Part shown: positions 63,419 through 64,000 of the stretch, piece by piece | Position numbering within the stretch: the first letter of the stretch is position 1 | Layout of the letters: each line of letters begins with the position of its first letter | NCBI RefSeq assembly: GCF_011745145.1 | Contig: NZ_CP050191.1 | Coordinates: 372,001 to 436,000, forward strand | Reading direction: 5' to 3' | Source: Mycobacterium sp. DL440 | GTDB taxonomy: Bacteria; Actinomycetota; Actinomycetes; Mycobacteriales; Mycobacteriaceae | DNA length: 64,000 bases | Position numbers and translations under genes: made by a program | Notes under the pieces: model-generated | What the model saw: only the letters and a program-made list of their open reading frames with translations | Told to the model about the DNA's origin: nothing | The model's database searches: none

Positions 63419-64000
63419 TGCTCAAGTATCGAGGGTCTCAACTGGCACGCGCCGGATTCATCGGTGTGGTGGTGCTGCTGCTTGTCGTCGCGGTCGGTCT
63501 GCAGCCGGAGCGGATCACGGCATGGGCGAGATCGATGAATTACCAGGCGATCTTCGCCGACGCCGCCGGTCTTGCGGCCGGCAATGCTGTGACACGGTCC
63601 GGAATCAAGGTAGGCGAAGTGGACGCGATTTCCCTGGAAAAGGGGAAAGCCCTGGTCACCTTCTCCGTCGCCGCCCAGTTCCCGCTCGGATCGCAGACGA
63701 CGGCACACATCCGCACCGGAACTTTGTTGGGAGAACGTGTCTTGACGGTTCAGTCTTCGGGAAGCGTGCGGATGCGCCGAGGCGATGTCATCCCACTCAC
63801 GAGAACCTCGTCGCCGTACTCGCTGACCGATGCGGTCGGCGATCTCACTCAGAACACGGCGGCGACCAACACGGACACGCTCAACCAGTCGCTGCAGACG
63901 TTGGCCTCCACTCTCGACCAGATCGCCCCTCAACTCGGCCCCACCTTCGACGGGTTCGCCCGCCTGTCCGAGTCGATCAATGCGCGCGACGAGAACTTGG
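63418..64000 (+). CDS. MceC-type protein, truncated by the window end
   Basis: The first 194 codons of a Mce protein. The ATG at 63418 shares a base with the preceding TGA. The anchor (FIGVVVLLLVVAVGL) is followed by the Mce domain (YQAIFADAAGLAAGNAVTRS, GIKVGEVDAI) and the start of the helical region. Third gene of the second mce operon; the frame is open at the right edge, so the rest lies outside. Confidence 0.88.
   Translation, partial: MLKYRGSQLARAGFIGVVVLLLVVAVGLQPERITAWARSMNYQAIFADAAGLAAGNAVTRSGIKVGEVDAISLEKGKALVTFSVAAQFPLGSQTTAHIRTGTLLGERVLTVQSSGSVRMRRGDVIPLTRTSSPYSLTDAVGDLTQNTAATNTDTLNQSLQTLASTLDQIAPQLGPTFDGFARLSESINARDENL

Overview
The window is high-GC actinobacterial DNA with dense, translationally coupled operons (many ATGA/GTGA start-stop overlaps), ESX-4-type esxU-esxT genes, two Mce loci, F420/LLM and FadD/FadE genes. 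It is best explained as a rapidly growing Mycobacterium (Mycolicibacterium). The backbone order esxU-esxT, then rplM-rpsI-glmM and two small ESX-associated-type genes, is the M. tuberculosis Rv3445c-Rv3439c order, but here about 17.6 kb of metabolic genes separates esxT from rplM.

Layout. (1) 0-0.7 kb: esxU, esxT, closed by a strong convergent terminator. (2) 0.8-16.9 kb: a DEAD-box helicase; a GAF-domain regulator with aldehyde dehydrogenase and a GlcG/HbpS-like protein; a B12-dependent diol/glycerol dehydratase in the order small-large-medium with its two-subunit reactivase; a FhuF-like Fe-S protein on the opposite strand; then ethanolamine permease, ethanolamine ammonia-lyase EutB-EutC and a HAD-family lipoprotein phosphatase. 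Together they could turn phosphoethanolamine, ethanolamine, propanediol or glycerol into aldehydes and then acids. No microcompartment shell genes are present. (3) 17-18 kb: three small exported or membrane proteins. (4) 18.3-23.4 kb: rplM-rpsI with a good promoter, leader hairpin and terminator; a secreted protein; glmM; Rv3440c/Rv3439c-like genes. (5) 23.4-26.1 kb: a MocR regulator divergent from a small protein, and a DUF3298-type secreted protein.

(6) 26.1-52.9 kb: a large catabolic island built around one divergent promoter at about 38.9 kb. Leftward: cytochrome P450, yrbEA-yrbEB, mceA-F, a Mce-associated protein, a putative ATC hydrolase-like protein and a carotenoid-cleavage-type oxygenase. 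Rightward: SDR, Rieske oxygenase, TetR regulator, aldehyde dehydrogenase, second carotenoid-cleavage-type oxygenase, TPP-dependent E1 alpha/beta, acyl-CoA synthetase, two acyl-CoA dehydrogenases, [2Fe-2S] ferredoxin, DUF35 protein, thiolase-like protein and a stand-alone lipoyl domain. I read this as a Mce-imported, probably apocarotenoid-, terpenoid- or stilbene-like substrate, oxidised and beta-oxidised. This is the best candidate for an undescribed system.

(7) 52.9-64 kb: an LLM oxidoreductase, then an apparently independent cluster of two SDRs, a degenerate PIG-L-like protein, FadD, a second P450, a secreted protein and the start of a second mce operon that lacks neighbouring yrbE genes and runs off the window. 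Four gene starts here share an exactly spaced upstream motif, TTTACA-N14-TGT(C/A)ACG, that suggests one regulon. No tRNA, rRNA, CRISPR or insertion sequence was seen.
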